From Amycolatopsis lurida (GTDB lineage Bacteria; Actinomycetota; Actinomycetes; Mycobacteriales; Pseudonocardiaceae): a stretch of DNA of 64,000 nt. A model generated the notes under the pieces. That model made no database searches. It worked only from the letters and a program-made list of their open reading frames with translations, and was not told the DNA's origin. The stretch's first letter is position 1; every line of letters begins with the position of its first letter. Both the position numbers and the translations under genes were made by a program. Below are positions 47,109 through 56,884 of this stretch, piece by piece. The stretch spans positions 1,674,001-1,738,000 of the forward strand of contig NZ_FNTA01000004.1 of the NCBI RefSeq assembly GCF_900105055.1. Reading direction: 5' to 3'.

Positions 47109-47722
47109 TCACTCTTGCCGACTGTCACCCGAGGCGGGCTCTCCGGGCGGGCGGCGTCACGCCACGCCCGGAGAACCGAAGCTCTACTCACAGCGCATGA
47201 CTTCTGCCGTCACGCAGAGTACACAATCCAGATGTAGCGTTCCATTACGCTGGCCTGGTCCTTTCCACTTCTCTTGATGTGCGCCCACTCGCCCGATAAG
47301 GTCGAATCTACGGGCTCGCGAAGAGCTCATTCGCAAATTGAGCAGGCTGGGATTGAAAGTCTCCTTGTGAGTGACGAGCGCAGCTTACAGCCACTCAGTC
47401 AGCAGCTTTCAGCACCCCGTCACACCTTTGTGCAACCGCAGCAGCAACACGCCACACGATGGCCTGACATGCGGTTTCTCTCTGCGCATGCGCAAGTTCG
47501 GCCACCTTCGTGCGCGGACGCCGCGCGCCGGACCCAACGGCCGACCTCACACCGAGATGGACATCCTCTGATCTACTGATCAGTAGTCGCGGAAACGGCC
47601 TAGTTCGCGAAATCCACCCGACACCAATGAGTGTATGGATGGTCACGAAAGCTGCTGTGGGTAGTAATACGCGGCCGAATATTCACACATCCGATTGTTA
47701 CCCAGCGGTACCGTTTGACGTC
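47109..47722. other. Low-GC intergenic region, 614 bp, with one palindrome
   Basis: Noticeably richer in A+T than the rest of the window. The 14-bp perfect palindrome CTACTGATCAGTAG lies at 47573-47586. No gene is convincing: short frames here lack ribosome-binding sites and conserved motifs. It separates two convergently oriented genes, so the sequence is not needed for promoters and may be an insertion scar. Confidence 0.4.
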
Positions 47723-50700
47723 TCAGTCGCGGTGTCCGCGCAGTATCCGGAGATGAGGCGAGGGCATCGCCACGGTGTCTCCTTCGCCTTCACGCGCAGC
47801 CGGGACAAGTGGTCCACGCGCGTCCAGTTCGGCCAGCAGGACCTCGATCGCCTCCGCCTTCGCCACCCGCGCCCGCCCGCGGTAGAGCTCCGCGGCGTCC
47901 CGCCACAACTTCCGCGCATCGTCGGGGTTTCCGTGATCGCAGAGAACGGCGGCCAGGACGCCCAAGGCCCGCGCCTGTCCAGTCGCATGCCGAGTCCGGT
48001 TCGCATAATCGACCGCACGATGCGCGTACCGCAGCGCCGCCCCGGCGTCACCTTCCGCGTGCCGAAGCTGAGCGAGCACTGTGGTGAGTTTCATGATCGT
48101 GGGAAGATCTTGGCTGGCCTCGATCAACGCTTCGCCGGCACTGCATTCCAGCGACGCTTCGGCAAGCCTGCCGAGGCGGACCAGCAATGCCCCGAGAGCG
48201 GCGTGCGCCCGCATCAGCTCAGTGGCGTCACCGGCTTCGCGCCGGTGTCGCACGGCCTCCCGGTACAGTGCGAGCGCCTCCTCGTCGTGGCCGCCCATCT
48301 CGACCAACGCGTCGGCGAAGCGATGTTCCGCGCTGGCACACAACATCGGCTCACCGAGTTCGCGAACTGACGGCAGCACCTTCCGATATCTTTCGACCGC
48401 TTCGGCCGCGCGACCGGCATGGAAATGCACACGGGCCAGGTTCAGCCTGACCGTCGCAACGCCGACCGCGATCCCATGGGCGTCGACCAGTTCGAGCGCG
48501 CGCAGCAGGCACGTCTCGGCGGCGTCGTCGGCGCCGCTGAGCATGTGCACCACCGCCAGGTCGTTCAGGCACGAAGCCAATGAGCCCACGTCACCTTGTG
48601 CCGACGCGGCGCGGACGGCAATGGTGAGCCCCTCGATCGCGTCGGGGTATATCCCCTGCAGGATGAAGAATTCCGAGGCCATTGCGGGCAGAAGATACGA
48701 AATACCGTTGAGAACACCTTCCGACGCCGCGCTGATCGCCATGATCGACGTTCGTTCCCGCAGCACCCACTGCTTTGCTTCGGCGACGTTCCGGAACCCG
48801 GGCGTGGGCGCCGCCCGCACCATCGGAGGCAGGTTCAACAGCTCTTTGTGCGGGAACTGCAGGCGATACGCGTCGATGACCACGCGCAGGTAGAACTCGA
48901 ACATCCTCCTCCGCGCGAGGTCCACATCGGACAGCTGGGCGGCCAGGGACGCGGCGTACAAATGCAGAAGGTCGTGCACGCGATAGCGATCGAGGTCCGC
49001 GGGGTGCTCGATCAGATGCGCGGCGACCAGTATGTCGAGTGAGCGGCGCACCTCCGACGCAGGGCGCCCGTCCGCCGCGGCGATCACCGCGGTGGTCATC
49101 TCGGCGCTCGGATGCAGGCCGATCAGGGCGAACACACGCTGCTCGGCGGGCTCGAGGTCGTGATACGAAAGGGCGAAGGCTGACCTCAGGCTCATCCCCG
49201 GCCAGTCGCCCTCGTCACCGAGGTCCAGCAGCAGTTCGGCGTCGCGCAATTGGGTCGCCAAGGTTCGCATCCGGGTACCCGCTCGCGAGACGGCGCGTTC
49301 GGCGACCAGGGTCAGCGCCAACGGGTTGCCCTGGCACAGCCGCACCAGTTCTCCGACCCCCTCCGCGTCATCTCGCGCCCGGTGACCGATTCGCCGGGTC
49401 AGCAGGGCGGAGGAATACCGGTCGCCGAGCGGGAAGACCGTGATCACCGGCGGGGTCAGCTTCGCCGACAAGGACTTCAGGCGCCACCGCGAAACGATCA
49501 GCACCGTGCACGACGACAGGACACCCAGCAGCGGCGCGACCTGATCGGAACTGCGCACGTTGTCGAGAATCACGAGCATCGAGCGCCGGGCGAGCAACGC
49601 CGACAGTTTCGCGGCGCGGGCGATCGGATTGACCACTTGGTCGACCGGGAAATCCAGCAACGACAAGAGTGTGTCGACTATTTCGCCGGCGTCGGCCTTC
49701 GCGGCTTGGCTGTCACCGCGAAGATCCAGCATGACCGCGCCATGTCGGTACCGTCGTTCCGCGCGGTGGGCCCATTTGGCCGCCAACGTCGTCTTCCCGA
49801 CCCCGGGTCCTCCGGTCACCACCACCGCGGCACGTTTCGGCGCGCCCGCGGAATCGGTCGTGTAAGCGTCGAGCAGCGCGAGCAGATCGACTCTTCCCGC
49901 GACATCGTCGACGTCCGGCGGCAAATGCCGGATCATGTGCTCGTTTTGACCGGCGGAATCGGGCGAAGCCGGTTTGCGGCGGGGAATCACCCGTTCCGGC
50001 CGGATCAATACCTTGTCGTTGACCGCCCGCAGTTCTTCCGCGGCCCTTGTCTCCCCAGCCTCACGGTAACGGGCATACGTCGCCCGAAAGAAGTCGGCGG
50101 CTTCAGCGGGTTGATCGGCTTCGGCAAGCGCCCGTATTCGCAGTTTTTCGAAGCTCAGTTCCCTCGGATGTGCTTGTTCGAGTTCCGCCAGTTTCCGCAC
50201 CGCGGCGTCGGCTTGTCCGGTCGCCAAGTGCTCCGCCACGACGAATGCGTTGGCGGGGATCCACTCACTGCGTTCCCATAGGGCGCGCCATCCGTCGGCG
50301 CGCTCGGTCCGGAGATCGGCCAAGGCTTCGTCACGGCACAACCGGACGGCCGAAAGCGCTTCGACCAGTGCGCGGTCGTGCTGACCGAGTTCACGGAACC
50401 GGCGAGCCTTGTCCATCATGGCCTGGAAGCCGAAGTGATCGATCAGCGCCGGCTCGATCTCCAGCAGGCAACCCCCTTTACCCACACTCACGTTCGCGGG
50501 CACGGATTTTTCGTGGAACGCCCGGCGCAGCTTGGTCGCGTTCTGGTGAAGCGTCGAGTGGGCGTCCTGTGGCGCCCTCTCGTGTTCTTCCCATACCCAG
50601 TCCACGACGACGTCCAGTGGCAATCGGCGGTTCGGCGCGGTCAGCAGCGCGGTCAGCACCTGTCTCGGCCGGGGACCCGCCCAGTTCACATCCACATTCC

Positions 50701-50749
50701 CGTGCATTAGCATGGCCGTCTGCCCGAGAATTCCGAAAGCGATTTCCAC
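47723..50749 (-). CDS. AfsR/SARP-type regulator: winged helix-BTAD-NB-ARC-TPR
   Basis: Large STAND transcription regulator of 1008 aa. Residues 1-95 form an OmpR-like winged helix (AGPRPRQVLTALLTAPNRRL), 100-245 the bacterial transcriptional activation domain, about 285-560 the NB-ARC ATPase with VVTGGPGVGKTTLA, and from about 620 the TPR repeats (SLASCLNDLAVVHMLSGADD, HAALGALLVRLGRLAEASLE). This is the layout of AfsR, which activates secondary metabolism genes in streptomycetes. GTG 50749 is preferred (GAAGGGG upstream). It diverges from the gene pair at 50972-52707, its nearest possible target. Confidence 0.9.
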   Translation of the reverse strand: MEIAFGILGQTAMLMHGNVDVNWAGPRPRQVLTALLTAPNRRLPLDVVVDWVWEEHERAPQDAHSTLHQNATKLRRAFHEKSVPANVSVGKGGCLLEIEPALIDHFGFQAMMDKARRFRELGQHDRALVEALSAVRLCRDEALADLRTERADGWRALWERSEWIPANAFVVAEHLATGQADAAVRKLAELEQAHPRELSFEKLRIRALAEADQPAEAADFFRATYARYREAGETRAAEELRAVNDKVLIRPERVIPRRKPASPDSAGQNEHMIRHLPPDVDDVAGRVDLLALLDAYTTDSAGAPKRAAVVVTGGPGVGKTTLAAKWAHRAERRYRHGAVMLDLRGDSQAAKADAGEIVDTLLSLLDFPVDQVVNPIARAAKLSALLARRSMLVILDNVRSSDQVAPLLGVLSSCTVLIVSRWRLKSLSAKLTPPVITVFPLGDRYSSALLTRRIGHRARDDAEGVGELVRLCQGNPLALTLVAERAVSRAGTRMRTLATQLRDAELLLDLGDEGDWPGMSLRSAFALSYHDLEPAEQRVFALIGLHPSAEMTTAVIAAADGRPASEVRRSLDILVAAHLIEHPADLDRYRVHDLLHLYAASLAAQLSDVDLARRRMFEFYLRVVIDAYRLQFPHKELLNLPPMVRAAPTPGFRNVAEAKQWVLRERTSIMAISAASEGVLNGISYLLPAMASEFFILQGIYPDAIEGLTIAVRAASAQGDVGSLASCLNDLAVVHMLSGADDAAETCLLRALELVDAHGIAVGVATVRLNLARVHFHAGRAAEAVERYRKVLPSVRELGEPMLCASAEHRFADALVEMGGHDEEALALYREAVRHRREAGDATELMRAHAALGALLVRLGRLAEASLECSAGEALIEASQDLPTIMKLTTVLAQLRHAEGDAGAALRYAHRAVDYANRTRHATGQARALGVLAAVLCDHGNPDDARKLWRDAAELYRGRARVAKAEAIEVLLAELDARGPLVPAAREGEGDTVAMPSPHLRILRGHRD

Positions 50750-50971
50750 GAGTGCGCCCCTTCCCCATGGCGAACCCGGGTTCGCCACCCCTGTCCCGCC
50801 GGATCATTTTTCCACCAGTCCGCGCATAAGGCCAGGTCATCGGCTTAATTGTCAAACTTCGGCGATCACCGTTGATCATCTGTCAATGAACTGACAACCG
50901 GCCGAAGCCCTTTTCTCCACGATCGCTCCCATGCTGACTGCGGATACCGGAGTTCGAGCGAGGGGAATTTC

Positions 50972-52189
50972 ATGACCGAGTCATCGTGGGTCCACAGTCC
51001 GGTGGACGACGCCGATCAGCACTGGGCGACACGCAAGGGCGTCAAATCCGTGCTGGTGATGATTCCGCACATCGTCGCCGGGAATCGGCTCCTCGATCTG
51101 CTCCCGCTCTTCGAGGCCGACCACCGTGTCCAGTCGACCTTCACCGTTCCGGAGTGGGAATCGTGGCGCGCCACTCACGACTTCGTGGCGGCCCAAGGGG
51201 GAATAGTCCTGCCCTGGGCACAGGCCAAGCGCGGTGAATACGACCTCGTCCTCGCCGCCAGCCAGCGTGGCATCGACGAAGTCGCGGGGCCGGTGTTGCT
51301 GGTCCCCCACGGCGGAGGATTCGGCCAGTACCGGCCGTGGCGGCCCCCGGACGCCGGGTCCGGCTGGAGTCCCCAAGTCGGGCTCGACGCGGGTCAGCTG
51401 ATGCGGGAAGGACGAGTGCGCGCCGACTCGATCGTGCTCGTCCACGACCGCGAGCGGGACGTCCTCGCCGAGACCTGCCCTCGCGCGGTCCCCACCGCTG
51501 TCGTCGCGGGTGACATCGCGCTGGATCGGCTCGTCGCCAGCCTTCCCTTCCGCGATCACTACCGGCGAGGTCTCGGCGTGACCGACGACCGGCGGCTGGT
51601 GGTCGTCACCTCGACCTGGTCCGATCGCTCGGCCTTCGGACGCCATCACGACCTGTTCGAACGGGTGCTCAGCGAACTTCCCCCCGAGGACTTCCGGGTG
51701 CTCGGTGTCCTTCATCCCCAGATCTGGGCGCACCACAGCCGCTGGCAGATTCGCAGCTGGCTGGCCGACAGTCTGCGGTCCGGGCTCGAGCTTTTGCGCC
51801 CCGAAGGGAGTTGGCGAGCCGCCTTGATCGCCGCCGATCATGTCATCGGCGACTACGGCTCCGTGACCGGTTACGCGGCGGCCATCGGCAAACCGGTGCT
51901 CTTGGCCGTGGACGGCACCGAGCCGTTGCTGCCGGGCACGCCCAGCGCGGTCATCGCCGAACACGCGCCCCGCTGGATACCCGGCAGCACTCTTCGCCCT
52001 TTGCTGCGCGAGGCGGAGTCCGTCGGCGTGGCCGAGCACGTTCGCGGATTGCTGTCGTCCCGGCCTGGCCGCGCCGGAGCGATCCTGCGCGCCGAGATGT
52101 ACCGGCTTCTCGGTTTGCCCGAACCCGGCAGAGCGGTCCCGGTGTCCCCTGTGCCGATGGCGGAGGTGCTGCCGTGCTGGCCTTTGTAG
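50972..52189 (+). CDS. Glycosyl/glycerophosphotransferase-fold protein of unknown role
   Basis: Protein of 405 aa of an actinomycete family often carrying misleading names. The two-domain Rossmann organisation recalls CDP-glycerol glycerophosphotransferases: VLVMIPHIVAGNRLLDLLPL, YDLVLAASQRGIDEVAGPVL, LVPHGGGFGQY, VVTSTWSDRSAFGRHHDLFE, VLGVLHPQIWAHHS and the nucleotide-site-like AADHVIGDYGSVTGYAAAIG. No membrane segment. GAGGGG lies nine bases before the ATG. It overlaps the next gene and sits between two STAND regulators. A cell-surface polymer role is possible but unproven. Confidence 0.7.
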   Translation: MTESSWVHSPVDDADQHWATRKGVKSVLVMIPHIVAGNRLLDLLPLFEADHRVQSTFTVPEWESWRATHDFVAAQGGIVLPWAQAKRGEYDLVLAASQRGIDEVAGPVLLVPHGGGFGQYRPWRPPDAGSGWSPQVGLDAGQLMREGRVRADSIVLVHDRERDVLAETCPRAVPTAVVAGDIALDRLVASLPFRDHYRRGLGVTDDRRLVVVTSTWSDRSAFGRHHDLFERVLSELPPEDFRVLGVLHPQIWAHHSRWQIRSWLADSLRSGLELLRPEGSWRAALIAADHVIGDYGSVTGYAAAIGKPVLLAVDGTEPLLPGTPSAVIAEHAPRWIPGSTLRPLLREAESVGVAEHVRGLLSSRPGRAGAILRAEMYRLLGLPEPGRAVPVSPVPMAEVLPCWPL

Positions 52190-52707
52190 CGCGGTTGCGC
52201 GTCACTGCCGGGAACTGTCGGATCGACGCCGCGGGAACCTCGTTCCTCCTGTCCGGCGCGAACGACGGGACCCGCACCTCTCTCGCCGACGTGCTCGTCC
52301 ACTCAGGGCCGCACGCGGTCGCGGACGCCCGCGGCGTGATCGCGAGCGACTTCGACCGGCTGCCCGGTCTCACGATCGTCGCCGTCGCGGGTTCCGCGGG
52401 GCGCTGTCTTGTCGGCGACCGCGCGGGAGACCTGATCGTCATCCCGTGCGAGTCCGCCGCGTTGGCGGGCGCGGGGGCCTATCTGTGGTCACTCGCCGGA
52501 CGCCGGCTCCGGCTGCTGCGGGTGATCGCGCCGTGCGTCCAAGGCGGCCAACCGGGCACGGGCCCGTTCCACCCGCAGCCCGCCGGTCGGACCGCACAGG
52601 TCCAGCGCTTTGATCAGATGGCCACGAGCGGCGCCGAAATCGCCCTCGAGCTCAGCGACCTCGGCGAACGCCACCAGCACATCGGACTGATAGACGGCCG
52701 AACCTGA
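52174..52707 (+). CDS. Hypothetical partner of the preceding gene; 3' end overlaps a convergent gene
   Basis: Protein of 177 aa from GTG 52174 (GGAGG at 52162-52166), overlapping the previous stop by 16 bp. The first 105 residues read as a real protein (FVARLRVTAGNCRIDAAGTS, SLADVLVHSGPHAVADARGV, AVAGSAGRCLVGDRAGDLIV). The last 70 residues lie antisense to the TPR gene at 52489-54579 and look like shadow sequence. So either the genes overlap by 219 bp, or this gene lost its original 3' end when the neighbour was joined to it. Confidence 0.6.
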   Translation: MLAFVARLRVTAGNCRIDAAGTSFLLSGANDGTRTSLADVLVHSGPHAVADARGVIASDFDRLPGLTIVAVAGSAGRCLVGDRAGDLIVIPCESAALAGAGAYLWSLAGRRLRLLRVIAPCVQGGQPGTGPFHPQPAGRTAQVQRFDQMATSGAEIALELSDLGERHQHIGLIDGRT

Positions 52708-54579
52708 CTCGTCGAACACCGCGGCGGCGCGTTCGAGCTCGCGCTTCGCCGCGGTGATCTCGCCCGCCCGCGCGTCGATCCGCGCCAGCGACAGGGTGAG
52801 CTCGGCTTCGCCCTTCACATCGCCGATGTCCTTGAACAGCTCTTGCCCGAGGCGCAGGTGCCGGGCGGCGTCGGCGGTCCGGCCCGCCTGCAGGAACGCC
52901 TCGCCGATCCGCCGGTGCCGCTGGGCGACGCCGCGGTCGATCCCGAGTTCCCCTTCGATCACGAGGCTCTGGCCGAAGAGCTCGACCGCTCGCTCGAAGT
53001 CGCCACGACCTTGCGCCGCCATGCCCAGCTGGTCCAGGGCCACGGACTCGTTGTGGCGGCTTCCGGCTCCCTTCGCCAGCTCCACGGCCTTCAGGCATTC
53101 GCTTTCGGCAGCTTCGAACCGTCCTAGATCCAGGTAGGCGCGGGCCAGCTGACAGCGCAACCGTGCTTCGGCGATCGCGTGGGCGCACCGGTGTGCCGCG
53201 GCGATGCCGGCCTCGTGCGTCCGGATCCAAAGCTGATAGTGCTTGCGGTAGAGGAAGAGTTCCCAGAGGGCTTCGCACAGTTGCCAGGCGAGCTCGTCCT
53301 GCCGCAGCGCGGACGTCTCTTCCAGCACCGCGATGATGTCCGGCAGCCGTTCGTCCAGCCATTCAAGGGCTTCGGCACCGGTGGCGAACAACGCCGGCGA
53401 ATCCTCGTAGCGGGCGCGCACGGTACTGACCCGCCAGCGCATCGGGATCACCACCATGTTCGCCCGCGTCATCCGGTGCAGGTACCAGGTCGCGATACGG
53501 GGAACGACTTCGAACCGTTCGTCGTCGGGTAGCGCCCGTGCGTGCAGCCGCACCAGATCGTGGAAGCGATAGCCGCCCTCGCGGATCTCTTCGAGCAGGC
53601 TGGCGTCCGCCAGCTCTTGGAGTCCGTCCGCGGCCTCGGTGCCGGAAACACGCAGCGCGGCGGCCGCCGCTCCCACTTCGACCGTCAGGCCCGGATACTC
53701 ACTGACCAGCCGGTAAAGCCTGGCCGCGTGCGGCGACAACGCCGAATACGACGAATCGAAGGTGGCCGTCAACGACGCCTCCCCCACCGGCGACAGCTTC
53801 GTCAAACGCAGCCGTTCGTCACGGAGCTCCGCCACCATCCTGGCCACCGGCCACGTCGGCCGCGACGCCAACCTCGCACCGGCCACCCGGAGCGCGATCG
53901 GCAGGCGGCCGCACAGGGCCGCCAGGGTCGTCACATCCGAAAGTTCACCGGCGACCCTCGACTCGCCCACCGAACGCGTCAACAGCTCGACGGCGTGTTT
54001 CTCCGGCAGAGGCGCCATGTCGACGAACCGGGCGCCCTCGGCGTGCAGGCCGTCCAGCCTCAGCCTGCTGGTGACCACGACGACGCAGCCCGACGAAGCC
54101 GGGATGAGCGGCCGCACCTGGGCGGCCGAGATCGCGTTGTCCACCACCAGCAGCAGTCGCATCCCCGCGGTGGTGGTCCGGAACAACGCCGCTTGTTCGG
54201 CCAGTTCGACCGGAACCCGCTCCGGAGAGACCCCGAGTGCCCGCAAGAACGCTCCGAGCGCGTCTTCGGGCGGCACGGCCGTCTCCGGCGAGAACCCGCG
54301 CAGATCCGCATACAGTTGCCCCGACGGGAAGCGTCCGGCGTTCCGGACCGCCCAGGTGACCGCGAGCGCGGTCTTGCCCACCCCGCCGGGCCCGACCACC
54401 ACGGTCACCGCGGGCGACCGGTCGGCCGAGGCGTCCTCCCGGCCGGCCGCGGCGGAGTCGAGCGCTTCGAGTTCAGCGGTCCTGCTCGTGAAATACGCGG
54501 GGACAGGCGGCAACTGCCGGGGAATCGGAGTACCGGATGGCGACCGCGCGACCGTCGTCGAGGCGCCGTCATCTCCCAT
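52489..54579 (-). CDS. NB-ARC ATPase with TPR repeats (AfsR-like without DNA-binding domain)
   Basis: STAND protein of 696 aa. Residues about 20-300 form NB-ARC: VVVGPGGVGKTALAVTWAVR, LLLVVDNAISAAQVRPLIPA, VVVVTSRLRLDG and LCGRLPIALRVAGARL. From about 430 onward are TPR repeats (ARAYLDLGRFEAAESECLKA, DQLGMAAQGRGDFERAVELF). Unlike the neighbour at 47723 there is no winged helix or BTAD, so it must act through a partner or another output. ATG 54579 begins the recognisable protein; its ribosome-binding site is weak. Confidence 0.85.
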   Translation of the reverse strand: MGDDGASTTVARSPSGTPIPRQLPPVPAYFTSRTAELEALDSAAAGREDASADRSPAVTVVVGPGGVGKTALAVTWAVRNAGRFPSGQLYADLRGFSPETAVPPEDALGAFLRALGVSPERVPVELAEQAALFRTTTAGMRLLLVVDNAISAAQVRPLIPASSGCVVVVTSRLRLDGLHAEGARFVDMAPLPEKHAVELLTRSVGESRVAGELSDVTTLAALCGRLPIALRVAGARLASRPTWPVARMVAELRDERLRLTKLSPVGEASLTATFDSSYSALSPHAARLYRLVSEYPGLTVEVGAAAAALRVSGTEAADGLQELADASLLEEIREGGYRFHDLVRLHARALPDDERFEVVPRIATWYLHRMTRANMVVIPMRWRVSTVRARYEDSPALFATGAEALEWLDERLPDIIAVLEETSALRQDELAWQLCEALWELFLYRKHYQLWIRTHEAGIAAAHRCAHAIAEARLRCQLARAYLDLGRFEAAESECLKAVELAKGAGSRHNESVALDQLGMAAQGRGDFERAVELFGQSLVIEGELGIDRGVAQRHRRIGEAFLQAGRTADAARHLRLGQELFKDIGDVKGEAELTLSLARIDARAGEITAAKRELERAAAVFDESGSAVYQSDVLVAFAEVAELEGDFGAARGHLIKALDLCGPTGGLRVERARARLAALDARRDHPQQPEPASGE

Positions 54580-55393
54580 GACCGCACCCCGACCGGCGGC
54601 GATTCGAGCGCGAATTGCGCAAACGCGATTTTTCACCTTCGAGAACAGAAGTCCACGACGAAAAAAGTCGCGGGTCACGTGCCAAAGATCGCATGCTCGT
54701 GTCTCCCCACACGGCCATATTCTTTTATCCGCGCAACAACCGGGCACGGATCCTCGTCGTGCCACACCGCCACGTCCACCCCGGGAATCCCCGAACCTCC
54801 CTGTCTACCGCGCCGAGCGGTGCCCCTCCCGGCAAGGCAGGGACATCTACCCGAAAGAACCAAGGCGACAACCCCGTCACAAACGCTTGATACACCTGAA
54901 CGCAGGAGGCTCGGGGCATATCGCCACATACTGTGACCTCCGACACTCCACCCACCGGCGACCACTTCTCCGCTCGCGGGCAAGCGAAAGAGCGAACACA
55001 ACGGAAAGAAGATCCGCCGGTAAGGAAAAGGGTACCGGAATCGATTCGGCAAGCCGCTCCATGACCTGCCGGACAATTTCTTTTCGAGCCACTCCCCTTC
55101 GATCACCCACGCCTCAGGCCACCCCTGGACCACACGCCGCGGCGCCGTGGCGACCGCGGGATTCACGCGCGGCAGGCCACCCACTCGCCCAAGATCGTTT
55201 TCCGGTCGTTCACTCGTATCGGCGGGCAAATCGGACATCAGCCATACCCCTGAGTAGCCACATGTGAGACTTCTGTATGCTCCGCTCTCGCTCGATGGGA
55301 TTAGTCATCCCCCGATCGGGCGAGCCGTTGCGGTCGGGGCCTGTGGTCGCATGCGGCGCTGGCATTCGTGGTCCGTATCCGGATAGGAGACAC
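54580..55393. other. Intergenic region, 814 bp
   Basis: Divergent gap between the NB-ARC gene and the thioester protein gene, with lower G+C. Short frames exist on both strands but none has a ribosome-binding site plus motif. AGGAGA at 55385-55390 serves the gene at 55394. No hairpin or repeat was recognised. Confidence 0.4.
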
Positions 55394-56548
55394 ATGCACG
55401 GCAGGTCAGTTCTGGTTCGTGGCGGGATCGCGGTGGCCACCGCGGCCGTCGCGCTGACGATGGCCGCTCCGGCCGCCCTCGCCGACGACGGCGCGGCGCG
55501 GGGCCGGGTCGTCGAAGGTTCCGGCACCGATGGTTTCAGCGTCAACTTCGAGGGCGGGCAGCACTACGTCACGAAGCTGTTCGGGCTGAAGCTGTCCGAT
55601 GGCAGCAAGCTCAAGATGTACTGCGTGCAGGTCGAGGTCGACATGCGCACCGATCAGGACATGATCGAACGTCCGTGGAACAAGTACCCGGACGCCGCTT
55701 CGCCGTTCAACAAGAACAGCTCCAAGATCAACTGGGTCCTGCACCACGGCTACCCGGCCGTCGCCGTGAAGGCGCTCGAGGGCGCGCTCGGCAAGGACGT
55801 CAAGCTGACCGACGGTTTGTCCGTCGAGGAGGCCGTGACCGCGACGCAGGCCGCCGTCTGGCACTTCAGTGACGGCAAGAACCTCGACCGCAAGAAGCCG
55901 CTGCCCTACGAGAGCGCCGAAGAGTCCGCCGACGTGCTGGCCGTCTACGACTACCTCACGGGCAAGCAGAACGTCGGCATCGGACAGCAGCCGAAGCCGA
56001 CCCTCGACATCGGCCCGGCCAAGGCCTCGGGCGCGACCGGCTCCAAGATCGGCCCGTTCAGCATCGCCACCAACGGTGACATCACCGAGCTGACGAGCAA
56101 GCTGCCCGAGGGCGTCAAGGTCACCGACGCCGACGGCAAGGAGATCAAGGCCGCCGCCATCAAGGACGGCACCAAGGTCTACGTCGACGTCCCCAAGGAC
56201 GCCAAGGACGGCTCCGGCTCGTTCGCGCTGAAGGTGAGCGGCCGCCTCGACACCGGTCGCCTGTTCGTGGGCGAGAACTACGCCAAGGTGCCCGCGCAGT
56301 CCCTGATCGTCGCGGAGTCCGAGAAGACCTCGGTCGTCGCGAACGCGACCGCGAACTGGAAGCAGGGCGGCGCGCCCGTCACCGAAACCCCGGCCCCCGC
56401 CACCCCCGGTGGCGCCGAATCGGGTGGCGGCGACGAGCTGGCCAACACCGGTGCTTCCGCGACCATGCCGCTGATCATCGGCGGCGCGCTCCTCGGCGCG
56501 GGTGCGCTGATGGTGCTGCTGGTGCGCCGTCGCCGTAGCGAGGCGTAA
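55394..56548 (+). CDS. Thioester-forming surface protein with LAXTG sorting signal
   Basis: Cell-wall protein of 384 aa. Signal peptide ends near ALA (residue 30). The thioester domain (TED) has Cys77 in KMYCVQVEV and Gln152 in TATQAAVWHFSDG, the residues that form an internal Cys-Gln thioester able to bind covalently to a target surface. A second beta domain follows (about 200-320). The C-terminus has ELANTG, a hydrophobic helix and RRRRSEA, a class E sortase signal (LAXTG). No sortase gene is in the window. ATG start with AGGAGA upstream. Confidence 0.9.
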   Translation: MHGRSVLVRGGIAVATAAVALTMAAPAALADDGAARGRVVEGSGTDGFSVNFEGGQHYVTKLFGLKLSDGSKLKMYCVQVEVDMRTDQDMIERPWNKYPDAASPFNKNSSKINWVLHHGYPAVAVKALEGALGKDVKLTDGLSVEEAVTATQAAVWHFSDGKNLDRKKPLPYESAEESADVLAVYDYLTGKQNVGIGQQPKPTLDIGPAKASGATGSKIGPFSIATNGDITELTSKLPEGVKVTDADGKEIKAAAIKDGTKVYVDVPKDAKDGSGSFALKVSGRLDTGRLFVGENYAKVPAQSLIVAESEKTSVVANATANWKQGGAPVTETPAPATPGGAESGGGDELANTGASATMPLIIGGALLGAGALMVLLVRRRRSEA

Positions 56549-56561
56549 GAACCGAACGAAC

Positions 56562-56594
56562 AGCGGGGCCGGTCCTTTGTGGACCGGCCCCGCT
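56562..56594 (+). terminator. Terminator after the thioester protein gene
   Basis: AGCGGGGCCGGTCC and GGACCGGCCCCGCT form a perfect 14-bp stem with loop TTTGT, 13 bp after the stop codon. A short TTTCG follows. Confidence 0.8.
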
Positions 56595-56884
56595 TTCGCG
56601 TTCACCGGCCGCAGGCGTGCGCCATCGCGGGAAGGTCATGCCGAGATCGGCTTCGGAGAGCCGCGCCAGGGTGCGATCGCTCGCCCCCACCCGCGCGCCG
56701 CGCACTGCCGTTTTTGTGCTGGATCACAACCCGCACCCTTTCCGAGCCGTGCTCCGTCCCAACGCGAGTAAAAGAAACGTCGAAATCGCGCGATCAATGA
56801 TGTACGGGTCTGTACACCATCGGTTACCGGCTGGTAGGTTCCGGGCATCCAAACGTGATCCACTTCATGATTCAAAGGGGAGTC
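56595..56884. other. Intergenic region before the lipase gene, 290 bp
   Basis: Holds the lipase promoter. AAAGGGG at 56874-56880 is the ribosome-binding site. GATGTACGGGTCTGTACACCATCGG around 56800-56823 contains a GTAC-rich imperfect dyad (TGTAC...GTACA) that may be an operator. Confidence 0.4.

Noticed and set aside
47274-47579. 101-aa frame in the gap after the double-HTH gene
   Set aside because: No ribosome-binding site, Gln/His/Ser-rich sequence without pattern, low-GC non-coding context.
53542-55267. Long plus-strand frames across the NB-ARC gene and the gap after it
   Set aside because: Antisense to NB-ARC motifs and continuing into AT-richer non-coding sequence without a credible start.
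56595-56884. Small open frames before the lipase
   Set aside because: Arg/Pro-rich, no ribosome-binding site, and the region is needed as promoter and terminator space.
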